Source: Clytia hemisphaerica | Taxonomy: Eukaryota > Cnidaria > Hydrozoa > Leptothecata > Clytiidae | Length of the DNA: 64,000 nt | Reading direction: 5' to 3' | Assembly (NCBI GenBank): GCA_902728285.1 | Contig: CACVBU010001154.1 | Location: 1,245,538-1,309,537, forward strand | In this document: positions 55,001 through 64,000 of the stretch, in pieces | Layout: the number at the start of each line of letters is the position of its first letter | Numbering within the stretch: position 1 is the stretch's first letter | The notes under the pieces: model-generated | What the model was told of the DNA's origin: nothing | What the model saw: only the letters and a program-made list of their open reading frames with translations | The model's database searches: none | Position numbers and translations under genes: made by a program

Positions 55001-55708
55001 GGATTTGAGTCATGTGACATCTCTATTAAAAAACCCGCGCGAAATACAGGGAGTCACAAATAGAAATACAGGGGGTCACACTACTGGCTACAGGAACTGA
55101 AAGCAAGCAATTAAGGCCAATATTTTTGGTTTTTCTGAAGGACAAAAGGTATAGGAAGCTTTACTGAAAGAGGGATAAGGCTGGGACAATCTATTTAAAA
55201 GATATGGCCATAAAAAAGGCACTTTTTTGGGTGATAATTAAGATTTTACTTAGAAACTTTAATTCTCTTACCCCGTTCTCGGGCCCCCCCTGATATGAGC
55301 AAGGGAACCATGATGGCCACCCGCCCTACTGAAAATTTCAGATCAAAACAAACAAGGAATTAATTCCTGTAACTCGAAGAAAATTGGAAAAAGCTGGTTT
55401 TTGACTGTTTCTGATCCTAAAGTGCTATTTTTTGGTAAAAGCTATGCAATTTATGTTTGGATTTCTAGAAAGCTTACCAATTCATTGTTAATACATTTTT
55501 TATTTGAAAGTAATCTCTTCATGGAATAAAAAGATATAGTCAAATCTTGTAGGGTCATTTTTCAATATTTTTTTTTGCCAAATTCGATTTTCGCATTTCG
55601 CCATTTTACCCTACGCAAACGCACGTGCTAAGAGAAGAAAAGAAAGAGAGTTTCGCGGGGAGGCGGGTGTTGTGCTGCCGTGTTTTTTTATGGTGTGTTT
55701 GGGGTATT
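55001..55708. other. Gene-free stretch
   Basis: Short 'aatacagggggtcaca' repeat at 55045-55082; otherwise nothing recognised. Confidence 0.4.
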
Positions 55709-55937
55709 GGGCCATTCCAGAATTTGTCTGTAACAGGGGGGCGGACGACACAGGATTTCAGAGGGCAAATGTTTTCACCAAAATGCGAAATTTCCAAGGC
55801 GAGAGAAGAAAATGTATGAATTTCCAAGGCAATTTAATTAAAAAAGGAAAAGAAAGTGGAATTTCGGATGCATTTTGCAAAAGTACATGAATTTTTATCG
55901 GAATTTCTGATCACCACTGGAAAAGAAAAATTATTTC

Positions 55938-56084
55938 TGTTATGTTCAGAAACAAGAGTAAAAGCATGTGTTTTCATGACGCCATCTTGGAATATTCTAG
56001 CTCCTTCGATATACTATATACAATCCTATACGCGTACGCTACTAAATATAATACCGTTCGCGTACATAACAAATAGATATAACA
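55938..56084 (-). repeat. 3' LTR of the gypsy element
   Basis: Begins tgttatgttc and ends tagatataaca in plus orientation; same length and sequence as 59983-60129. Confidence 0.95.
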
Positions 56085-56291
56085 TCTCTCCCCCACTACA
56101 AATAGCAAGTAGATAGAGGTCAAAAATAAAGTTAAAGCTTAAGATAAACATTTCAATCTCTCCTCTAATTGGAAAAAGTTCATAAATCATAAATCATGAC
56201 AGCTTCAACAAATGTCAACACTTTGAAGTTCGTAAATTGTTCTGTAAATATCAAAACACTTCAAGTTTTTTTTTTTTTTTTTTTTTAATGT

Positions 56292-57398
56292 TCATGTAAG
56301 TTCGTAATTGGATAACCACTTTGGAGCTTGTTTTACACGTTGTGGTCTTGGAATAAAAAGAGGTTCTGGGTCATTGTCCTCTTCATTATATGGGATTGTT
56401 GCATCAGATGATGTTGAGTCGTTAACTGCAACATTCTCGTTTTCGTTGGGATTTTCTGCTGTCGGTTGAACATCAACTGTACCGGAAAAGTAGTCATCAT
56501 CAGAGGAACTACAACTGTTAGTAGTAGTTGTTTTGGATTTAAGATGAGTTTGCAATACTGGACGTTTGTATTGCTTCGATTGGTTGGCTGAGCGCATGAT
56601 TTGCTTTGCGCCTTGCTGAATGATTAAACTGTTGCCTTTAACTTTAACAACGGTTCCTGGATTAGTATTCCATTTAGGTGTGGTTTTATTTCTCTTGCTA
56701 GTAACATTCGTTGTGAGAACTTCATTCCCAACTTTAAATTCGTGCGGCTTTGCTTTGTGTTTGAGGTCATAGTGATGTCTGACAAGAATCTTTTTGTTTT
56801 GATCCCGTTGACAGACCAATTTGCTGGATGCGGACGGTTTCGATTTCTTGTTGTTTGGGATTTTGTCGCGAATTACTCGTCCAAACATAAGCTCGGCTGG
56901 AGTTTTGCCGGTTGCGGCATGTGGCGTGGTGCGGTAGGACAGGAGGAAGTTATCAAGTGCTTGTCTCCAGTTCTGTCCTTCTGCGATTGATGCTTGAATC
57001 GTTTTCTTAAGGTTTCGGTTGAATCGTTCAACTTCCCCGTTGGCCATCGGATGATAGGGTGTGACTTTGCGATGCTTAACATTAAATTCTTTCAATAGTT
57101 TCCGAAATTCAGTGTGTTTCCGAAATTGAGGACCGTTGTCGGTAACAATACAATCCGGTGCACCATATCTACAAAACAATTTTCTTAATTTCGTAGCAAT
57201 GGACTTTGACGAAACGTTGTGAAGTAATTCCACTTCTGGGTATTTTGAATAATAATCTACACAAACGAGAAGGTTTTCACCTGTTGGAAACGGTCCAACA
57301 AGATCACATCCAAGCAGTAACCACGATTCATCTGGAATTTTTGTTGTTGCCAGCGGAGTTGGTTGGGTAGCGGTCCAACTACTTGGCATCCATGGCAT
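56292..57398 (-). CDS. Gypsy integrase core and C-terminal part
   Basis: The frame contains the DDE integrase core: LGCDLVGPFPTGENLLVCVD (first Asp), CIVTDNGPQF (second Asp) and HPMANGEVERFNRN (the Glu). It is followed by SYRTTPHAATGKTPAELMFG and a basic chromatin-contacting end with KVGNEVLT. The acidic, Ser/Thr-rich tail ends before the purine tract. It overlaps the preceding frame (57257-58207), so a frame break near 57370 separates it from the zinc-binding HHCC domain. Integrase inserts the DNA copy into chromosomes. Confidence 0.9.
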   Translation of the reverse strand: MPWMPSSWTATQPTPLATTKIPDESWLLLGCDLVGPFPTGENLLVCVDYYSKYPEVELLHNVSSKSIATKLRKLFCRYGAPDCIVTDNGPQFRKHTEFRKLLKEFNVKHRKVTPYHPMANGEVERFNRNLKKTIQASIAEGQNWRQALDNFLLSYRTTPHAATGKTPAELMFGRVIRDKIPNNKKSKPSASSKLVCQRDQNKKILVRHHYDLKHKAKPHEFKVGNEVLTTNVTSKRNKTTPKWNTNPGTVVKVKGNSLIIQQGAKQIMRSANQSKQYKRPVLQTHLKSKTTTTNSCSSSDDDYFSGTVDVQPTAENPNENENVAVNDSTSSDATIPYNEEDNDPEPLFIPRPQRVKQAPKWLSNYELT

Positions 57399-58207
57399 GA
57401 TTTGATAAATTCTTCAACATCAGGACCCATTCCTGGCCACCATGTCTTAACACGCAATCTTTGCTTGGTACGAACGATACCCTGGTGGCCCTCGTGAGCG
57501 ATTTGAATGATGTGTTGCCTTAACGATTTTGGAATGAAGATTCTGTCATTGAACATGACAACGTTGTTGACAATGGAGAAACTGTGACGCATAGTGAAGT
57601 ACTGGCATTTTGGTGACATTTTATCGTTAGTGATGAAATCTATGATACTCTTGATGTCTGGGTCCCTGTGTTGCTCGTGAGCAATGGTTTCAGCTGAAAC
57701 AGATTGTGGTAAGGTATGTTCATACACATAATTAACAAAATCCTCTGTCACATTACGTTTAACAGTTATATGTTTATCATGATTAGATCGGGATAAATAA
57801 TCAGCTCCATTGAATTTACCCGGCTGATATACCATTTTGAAATTGTATGGCATGGCTTTGATGACAAGATTTTCAATGCGGGGTGTGATTGATTTCATTG
57901 GGGATGAGAAAATGGGTACCAGTGGTTTGTGATCAGTTTTAATAGTAAAATAAAGTCCGTAGAGGTATAATCGAAAACGTTCGAGGGCATAAGTGACTGC
58001 AAGACACTCACGTTCTAGTGGGCTATATCTTCTCTCCACTGGTGATAATGATCTACTTGCATAGCTGACTGGTCTCCATGTCCCATTCTTCTGTTTCTGC
58101 ATGAGGACTGCACCAAGACCAACACAAGAAGCATCAGTTGATATTTCTGTCTCTGCATTCACATCAAAGTAAGCAAGTGTTTCACTGTCAAGTAAAAGTT
58201 CCTTCAA
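57257..58207 (-). CDS. Gypsy RNase H and integrase zinc-binding domain
   Basis: RNase H is recognised by EISTDASCVGLGAVLMQ, SPVERRYSPLERECLAV and TDHKPLVPI. The linker has QPGKFNGADYLSR. The integrase HHCC finger is visible as HEGHQGIVRTKQRLR..WWPGM..CHGCQ. The frame opens in phase with the RT only after a one-base shift in a run of A near 58255. Confidence 0.9.
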   Translation of the reverse strand: MKELLLDSETLAYFDVNAETEISTDASCVGLGAVLMQKQKNGTWRPVSYASRSLSPVERRYSPLERECLAVTYALERFRLYLYGLYFTIKTDHKPLVPIFSSPMKSITPRIENLVIKAMPYNFKMVYQPGKFNGADYLSRSNHDKHITVKRNVTEDFVNYVYEHTLPQSVSAETIAHEQHRDPDIKSIIDFITNDKMSPKCQYFTMRHSFSIVNNVVMFNDRIFIPKSLRQHIIQIAHEGHQGIVRTKQRLRVKTWWPGMGPDVEEFIKSCHGCQVVGPLPNQLRWQQQKFQMNRGYCLDVILLDRFQQVKTFSFV

Positions 58208-59898
58208 ACTGTCGAATGTACTTTGATGAACGGAGGTCCATTCCCATGGAACGTCCTTTTTAGTAGATTTCTCAATGGCTCGGTGACGGTAGCAAAATTT
58301 GGGAGAAATTTGGAACAGTACGTAATCATCCCCAAGAAACTTCGAAGTTCTTTTATATTTGTTGGAGGTAGGAGGTTAACGATGGATCGAACTTTTTCTT
58401 CATCTGGTGATACACCAAATTGGGATAATTTGTGTCCCATGTAAAGCAGTTCTGTTTTTAGAAAGTTACACTTTTTTGGGTTAACTGTAAGATTTTTGGT
58501 GCGCAGTCTTTCAAATACTGCCTCTGTTCTTGAAATTAGCTCTTCTTCAGTTCTGCCGCCAATAATAATGTCATCTGAAATGTTTTTAACTCCTGGGAGA
58601 CCAGTGAGTGCTAATTCAATTTCACGTTGGTAGATCTCTGCTGCAGATGACATTCCGAAAAGAAGGCGAGTGTACCGAAATATACCACGATGAGTAGCAA
58701 ATGCTGTAAGCTCTCTGCTCGCTTTATCTAGTTCGATTTGATGATAACCTTTGTTTAGATCAAGTTTGGTGAACAGTTTACAGCCATTGAATTCGTGCAA
58801 TAATTCATCAAGAGTTGGGATTTGATACGGTTCCCGTATGATAGCAGTGTTAGCAGCTCTCATGTCCACACACAAACGTATATTGCTAGAGTTCGGCTTT
58901 GGGACAGGTACGATTGGATTGACCCATGATGGTGGATCTGATACTGGTTCAATTACACCTAACTCGAGAAGACGGTCTAGTTCTGTGTCCACTTCCTTTC
59001 GCATTAATATTGGAAGCCGTCGAGGTTTCTGTGCAACTGGTTGAATAGATGGGTCAGTCTTAATGTTCAATGAAACACCTTTTAATTTACCCAAGCCTTG
59101 AAATCGATCACTATATTCGGTAATAATGTCATTCATCTTTGAAGAATTAGCAGTAATGTTATTAACTCTTTCTGTAGTGGTAGTTGTTGCAACTGGATCA
59201 GGTCCGACACGAAGTAGGTTCAATTCAATTGACGAGTCATATCCAAGGATAGTAACGGATGGGTGAGGATTGATGATAAATCGGGCATTTGTTTCAGAGT
59301 TCCCTGCCCTGATTTTTACATAACAACATTCTTTGAATGGAATTGGAGCATTAAACGATTTAGCTTGCCCCTTGTATGGAAAACGTTTGGGTTCAAAGTT
59401 CATTTTGGTTAGAGTTTCTTGACTGATAATGTTTAAATCGCTTCCACTATCAATCAACATTTCAACTGTAATGTTATTCATTTTGATTGGAAAGATACGA
59501 TGACGTTTATTTGCGGAATGCGATGGGTTGTCAATTGCTAATACGAATTCATCATCAGAGGATGAATCTTCAACTGTGATGTAACGTATCGTTGGGTTAT
59601 CTTGCTGGTTAGGGTTTTGTTTTGGTATAAAATGGTTGTCCAACTTTTTAACAGTTTTTGTGTATTCTGTAGGGTTATTTGGTATCTCAATTTCTGGTAA
59701 AGTGTTATGCAGTTCTATCATGGCTTCACCAACGCAATGTAATAACAAAGCTTTCTTTTGCTTGTCATCATTAATACCAGCAGCAATAAGGTAAACCTCA
59801 AAACTTTGTTTCCATTTTTTCCAGCTGGCACCCAGATTCGTAGGGTCACCATGGATATTGAAGCCTTTTGGTGCAGAAATATCAATTGCTTTTGCCAT
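58204..59898 (-). CDS. Gypsy gag (shortened), protease and reverse transcriptase
   Basis: I place the start at the ATG at 59898 (MAKAIDISAPKGFNIHG) rather than upstream, because this matches the gag N-terminus of the group. Gag stops matching after DNHFIPKQNPN; the usual remainder of gag and any CCHC knuckle are absent, as if deleted in frame. Protease shows MLIDSGSDLNI. RT shows DPPSWVNPIVPVPKPNS, TKLDLNKGYHQIELD, LLFGMSSAAEIYQREI and the catalytic NISDDIII, followed by GMITYCSKFLPNFATVTEPL. An ISDD form of the catalytic box is usual in this gypsy group as I recall it. Confidence 0.9.
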   Translation of the reverse strand: MAKAIDISAPKGFNIHGDPTNLGASWKKWKQSFEVYLIAAGINDDKQKKALLLHCVGEAMIELHNTLPEIEIPNNPTEYTKTVKKLDNHFIPKQNPNQQDNPTIRYITVEDSSSDDEFVLAIDNPSHSANKRHRIFPIKMNNITVEMLIDSGSDLNIISQETLTKMNFEPKRFPYKGQAKSFNAPIPFKECCYVKIRAGNSETNARFIINPHPSVTILGYDSSIELNLLRVGPDPVATTTTTERVNNITANSSKMNDIITEYSDRFQGLGKLKGVSLNIKTDPSIQPVAQKPRRLPILMRKEVDTELDRLLELGVIEPVSDPPSWVNPIVPVPKPNSSNIRLCVDMRAANTAIIREPYQIPTLDELLHEFNGCKLFTKLDLNKGYHQIELDKASRELTAFATHRGIFRYTRLLFGMSSAAEIYQREIELALTGLPGVKNISDDIIIGGRTEEELISRTEAVFERLRTKNLTVNPKKCNFLKTELLYMGHKLSQFGVSPDEEKVRSIVNLLPPTNIKELRSFLGMITYCSKFLPNFATVTEPLRNLLKRTFHGNGPPFIKVHSTV

Positions 59899-59982
59899 CT
59901 CGAAGAAATAAAAACATCCAATCTGGATCGTATGGCAGTAGAAGAAGAATAGCAGCAAAAACCCTGCTCTAGCAGCGCCAAA

Positions 59983-60129
59983 TGTTATGTTCAGAAACAA
60001 GAGTAAAAGCATGTGTTTTCATGACGCCATCTTGGAATATTCTAGCTCCTTCGATATACTATATACAATCCTATACGCGTACGCTACTAAATATAATACC
60101 GTTCGCGTACATAACAAATAGATATAACA
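59983..60129 (-). repeat. 5' LTR of the gypsy element
   Basis: 147 bp, identical to the other LTR, flanked outside by atttc. Confidence 0.95.
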
Positions 60130-60211
60130 ATTTCTGAGGCTGGAAAAAATTAAATAATGCACGTCGTCCGACGGGGGTAACAAAAATTTTCTGGAATGGC
60201 CCATTATAAGG

Positions 60212-63200
60212 CTTAAGAGCCATTTTCTGTAAGAATCAGACAGGTCGAGGAAGTGATATCCTCAGATTTTGCCAATTTTTGGATATTTTGCTCAAATACA
60301 TGAAAATAACATCCTGTGAAAATTTTTTTGAAAAATCTTTTTTCGTTCCCAAGATATGGGCCTTTAAAATTTGGGCCAATTTGCCCAAAAAAGTGCACTT
60401 TTGATAAATCTTTGACTTCAAGAGCAATTTTAGACATGATCAAGCTTAAGATTCATTTCAAAACATATTTTCCTGGAAGGAATCCATGGGTACTTTGAAA
60501 AGATGGCATTTTGAGAAAAATTTTTTGACCCTATGGCTAGAAATCATTGCCTGAAATCACAACAATTCTAATTTTGAATAGATTTTGAGAGCAATTAGCT
60601 GGCTTGGCCACAAGTGTCACATTGATATTTTTGTATATTTCTGAAGTCTCTATGGTCATCTTTAACTTTCAATTAAAATTAACATGTGACACTTAAGGCC
60701 ACGCCCTAAAATGGCGGTTAAACATAGCTTTTCGCTCAATTTTTAGTATTTTCAATGAGCTTTTAAAGCCATGGCCCTAAGTTCCACCACTGAAACAAAC
60801 CATTTTTAGTTAGTGTTTTGGCCATATTACCCAATCCTAAAATCAAACCCATGTGTTCTAATACCATTTTTGCACAATTTATCTTCGAAAATCTTTTTAA
60901 GTCATCAAGACTTAGCCAATTTTTCCCTTAGCAACGCATTGTTTTTCCCCAGCAACCAGGCATCCAGCTTTATCAAAATTTTCCAAACTGTTTCCTAGTG
61001 GTTCCAGACCATGGTAAATGTCTTAGATTGCAATATCAAAGTCTTGGACACAATTTTCACTGAATTTTAGGGCAAATTAGGGTCGCAGAGACAGAAATAG
61101 CAGACCCCAACAGGTAACGAGGAAGCAACTTTGGCTGATGCTTGTTGCAAAACCCTAAATCAAATCAAATTGATTCTAATGTTTTTAACATTATTGCAGA
61201 GGAAATACTAAGATAAAATTAAGTGGGGGTACTTAGCATAGAAGTTGAAGGTTCTTTTAACAGGTGAAATGAGGCTTTTGACAAGAAATTTCACCACTAA
61301 GGAAAAACGCTAAGTCTCTTGTTTTTCTTTGTTTTCAAATGCTAAAAATTATTTGCCATTGATCTTTGAAGGGAAGTCTCTTGTTGCATTTCATACCTTT
61401 GTACTGTTTTATCATTATAGATACTACACAGACCTAAAAAAGAACTTTGAAGAAAGTTATACTGCCTTACAGATGAACTCTAAGAGGAGGAGAGGATACA
61501 GAATTTCAGTGCAACACTGAGTTTTTAGAACCACTTTAATCGAGTTTCATCAAGCATGATCATTTCAAGTCAAATTATTTCAATATTTTGATCAAAACTA
61601 ATATCAAAGAGTCAAAATTCAACTAATGAAATTGGGTGGAATCTAGCATAAATGGTTCTAAAAAATCAATGTTGCACTGAAATTCTGTACGATCCTATGT
61701 AAAGTACTGTAGTTAGAGTTCATCTGTAAGGCAGCATAACTTTCTTCAAAGTTCTAGCTGTGTAGTGTCTATAATGATAAAACAGTACAAAGGTATGAAA
61801 TGCAAGAAGAGACTTCCCTTCAAAGATCAATTGCAAATAATTTTTTAGCATTTGAAAACAAAGAAAAACAAGAGACTTAGCGTTTTTCCTTAGTGGTGAA
61901 ATTTCTTGTCAAAAGCATCATTTCACCTGTTAAAAGAACCTTCAACTTCTATGCTAAGTACCCCCACTTAATTTTATCTTAGTATTTCCTCTGCAATAAT
62001 GTTAAAAACATTAGAATCAATTTGATTTGATTTAGGGTTTTGCAACAGGCATCAGCCAAAGTTGCTTCCTCGTTACCTGTTGGGGTCTGCTATTTCTGTC
62101 TCTGCGACCCTAATTTGCCCTAAAATTCAGTGAAAATTGTGTCCAAGACTTTGATATTGCAATCTAAGACATTTACCATGGTCTGGAACCACTAGGAAAC
62201 AGTTTGGAAAATTTTGATAAAGCTGGATGCCTGGTTGCTGGGGAAAAACAATGCGTTACTAAGGGAAAATTGGCTAAGTCTTGATGACTTAAAAAGATTT
62301 TCGAAGATAAATTGTGCAAAAATGGTATTAGAACACATGGGTTTGATTTTAGGATTGGGTAATATGGCCAAAACACTAACTAAAAATGGTTTGTTTCAGT
62401 GGTGGAACTTAGGGCCATGGCTTTAAAAGCTCATTGAAAATACTAAAAATTGAGCGAAAAGCTATGTTTAACCGCCATTTTGGGGCGTGGCCTTAAGTGT
62501 CACATGACAATTTTAATTGAAAGTTAAAGATGACCATAGAGACTTCAGAAATATACAAAAATATCAATGTGATACTTGTGGCCAAGCCAGCTAATTGCTC
62601 TCAAAATCTATTCAAAATTAGAAATGTTGTGATTTCAGGCAATGATTTCTAGCCATATAGGGTCAAAAAAATTTTCTCAAAATGCCATTTTTTCAAAGTA
62701 CCCATGGATTTCTTCCAGGAAAATATGTTTTGAAATGAATCTTAAGCTTGATCATGTCTAAAATTGCTCTTGAAGTCAAAGATTTATCAAAAGTGCACTT
62801 TTTTGGGCAAATACACCTTTCCCGTAATTCAAATTTCTCAGAAATGGCCCGGGAAAATGTGCGCTCCACCGTTGTGTATAAAATTGTTTGGGAGGTAAAA
62901 AACGCGTTTTTGCCTGCGAGGGGTTAGGGAAAGTGGGATTTGAGCCTCTAACTTTTGACAGCGACCTTCTTTTGGCAAAATATTTTCAGGGTGGTATAAT
63001 ATCATGAATAGGTTGAACATACTAAAATTTGAGGGGATTTTGTTCGACAAAACTTAAGAAAAGCTCAAAAAACCAACTTTCCCTAAGGGAACGCAGGCAA
63101 AAACGGGTTTGTTTACCTCCAGAGACCAAACGGTGGAGAGCATCAAAATAATGCGCGCGCATTAGTTTTACGAATTACGGGAAAGGTGTATTGGCCCAAA

Positions 63201-63368
63201 TTTTAAAGGCCCATATCTTGGGAACGAAAAAAGACTTTTCAAAAAAATTTTCACAGGATGTTATTTTCATGTATTTGAGCAAAATATCCAAAAATTGGCA
63301 AAATCTGAGGATATCACTTCCTCGACCTGCCTGATTTTGTCTGATTTTTACAGAAAATGGCTCTTAAG
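60212..63368. repeat. Giant palindrome (about 1.35-kb arms)
   Basis: The left arm, from 'cttaagagccattttctgta' at 60213, is mirrored by the right arm ending 'tacagaaaatggctcttaag' at 63368. Pairing can be followed inward to about 61540 on the left and 61640 on the right, with few mismatches, leaving a spacer near 100 bp. The right arm is split by the MITE at 62814-63188. Frames such as MFWPYYPILKSNPC occur in both arms only because they are copies; no protein family is recognised. Confidence 0.85.
62814..63188. mobile_element. CACCTTTCCCGTAATTC MITE, TA-flanked, inside the palindrome
   Basis: ta-cacctttcccgtaattc...gaattacgggaaaggtg-ta. The left arm of the palindrome reads straight through 'gggcaaattggccc' where this element sits, which defines both ends. 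Subterminal 'ctccaccgtt'/'aacggtggag' are also inverted. Confidence 0.85.
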
Positions 63369-63739
63369 ACCCTGTCTCTCTTTTAGGGTTTTATCAGAGT
63401 GGCTCTTATTTTTGCTAGCAACTTGCGAATTGAGGTAGAGTCTAGATCGCTTCGCAACCCTTATACAATACGGCTAGTTGAAAGTTTGTCTCGGCCTTTT
63501 TATAATGTTCTCTGATTACGCAATTTTCATATTGACATTTTCGAGGCATTTTGATGTAACTGCTTGTTCCTCGCCAAAAATCCCCACCCTATACCACTGT
63601 GACCTTTACCCTCCTGGACAAAATTACTAACTTAAGGTGAGCCATGTCCTACTCGTTACAAAAATGTTGAAAATTGTACACAAATTCACAGGTTAGTTCA
63701 GCAGTTCTTCAATTGTTAAAAAAAAGAGTAAAAACTCAC
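63369..63739. other. Gene-free stretch right of the palindrome
   Basis: No recognised repeat or frame. It may be intron 1 of the gene starting at 63760. Confidence 0.4.
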
Positions 63740-63760
63740 ACATGCTACTTCGGTCGCCAT
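63740..63760 (-). CDS. Possible first coding exon (MATEVAC) of a minus-strand gene
   Basis: The minus strand reads acaag-ATG-gcgaccgaagtagcatgt followed by a strong donor gtgagt. AAGATGGCG is a common start/initiator context in animal genes. Later exons would lie to the left, but none was recognised before COPS8, so this is tentative. Confidence 0.3.
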
Positions 63761-63764
63761 CTTG

Positions 63765-64000
63765 TAGGTATTCTTTAACGTAAACTCCGCTTATTGTTGA
63801 TTTGAGCTTATGGAGATGAAAGGCTGTTGAAATAAGCAAAACATTTTACCTCCTTAGTATTCTAAGTGATATGAAATTGGCTCTTCACTGCAAAGGCTTT
63901 TTTTATTATCTCACCATTTCCTCCCTCGAAACGAGTAAAGTAACCACCCCGGGGAAGTGCTACATATTTTTCAAGCGCGAAAAGAATGACGCGATTTCTC
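63765..64000. other. Right edge, nothing recognised
   Basis: Possible upstream region of the exon above; no frame or repeat recognised. Confidence 0.3.

Larger units (their letters stand above)
55938..60129 (-). mobile_element. Ty3/gypsy LTR retrotransposon, identical LTRs, TSD atttc
   Basis: The 147-bp LTRs (55938-56084 and 59983-60129) start tgttatgttc and end gatataaca and look identical base for base. The 5-bp target duplication atttc is at 55933-55937 and 60130-60134. A purine tract (gtgggggagaga on the minus strand) abuts the 3' LTR; 'tttggcgctgctagagcagg' next to the 5' LTR is the primer-binding-site candidate. Gene order is gag, protease, RT, RNase H, integrase. It is recent but defective: two frame breaks and a shortened gag. 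Confidence 0.95.
55709..60202. mobile_element. Roughly 300-bp foldback element split by a gypsy element
   Basis: Left arm gggccattccagaat...gtaacaggggggcggacgac (55709-55750) pairs with right arm gtcgtccgacgggggtaac...ttctggaatggccc (60166-60202). Subtracting the gypsy insertion and its duplication leaves about 297 bp. Confidence 0.75.

Noticed and set aside
58570-58590. Gypsy RT catalytic box ISDD as an inactivating mutation
   Set aside because: As I recall, this form is usual in this group of gypsy elements, so it is not evidence of decay.
60813-60998. Frame MFWPYYPILKSNPC, also at 62173-62376 on the other strand
   Set aside because: Conserved only because the two palindrome arms are copies; no family match and no splice or start context.
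1-64000. CRISPR arrays or bacterial operons
   Set aside because: The tandem repeats have no spacer pattern, and the genes are spliced animal genes.

Overview
The window is nuclear DNA of a multicellular animal, most likely an invertebrate. It is AT-rich. Its genes have many small exons bounded by GT..AG with matching phases, and its conserved proteins (METTL16, CCDC25, COPS8, two zona pellucida proteins) are metazoan. Mobile DNA dominates: CR1-type LINEs, a Penelope-like element, a Ty3/gypsy element and many short foldback or terminal-inverted-repeat (TIR) elements, often nested. I cannot name the species. A cnidarian, tunicate or other marine invertebrate would fit, but this is inference.

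Layout. 1-1040: a LINE fragment (minus strand) split by a small TIR element. 1333-18355: the 3' part of a large plus-strand secreted protein gene, 19 exons in view. Two tandem copies of a seven-exon block are followed by a ZP domain; its introns carry satellites and foldback elements. 19060-23903: a TA-flanked MITE holding a nearly full-length LINE with a PHD/CCCH ORF1 and an EN-RT ORF2. 23930-26686: a composite TIR element whose two arms carry different satellite arrays. 26700-35100: no genes, a dense pile of MITEs, a tRNA-headed SINE and foldbacks. 35166-38581: a complete five-exon ZP membrane protein gene (plus). 40305-48635: METTL16 (minus, seven coding exons), with a Penelope-like element in intron 3. 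49637-50263: CCDC25 (minus, one coding exon). 51146-51742: COPS8 (minus, one coding exon). 54840-55000: a probable promoter region. 55709-60202: a foldback element split by a gypsy retrotransposon with identical LTRs. 60212-63368: a 3.2-kb palindrome, itself split by a TA-flanked MITE. 63740-63760: a possible first coding exon of another minus-strand gene.

How the genes relate. COPS8, CCDC25 and METTL16 lie head to tail on one strand. Each, like the five-exon ZP gene, has a good 3' splice site only 0-39 nt before its ATG. This means either 5'UTR introns or spliced-leader trans-splicing, possibly with polycistronic transcription. Four otherwise well-conserved reading frames carry single-base frame breaks in or near A-runs, which raises the possibility of uncorrected assembly errors.
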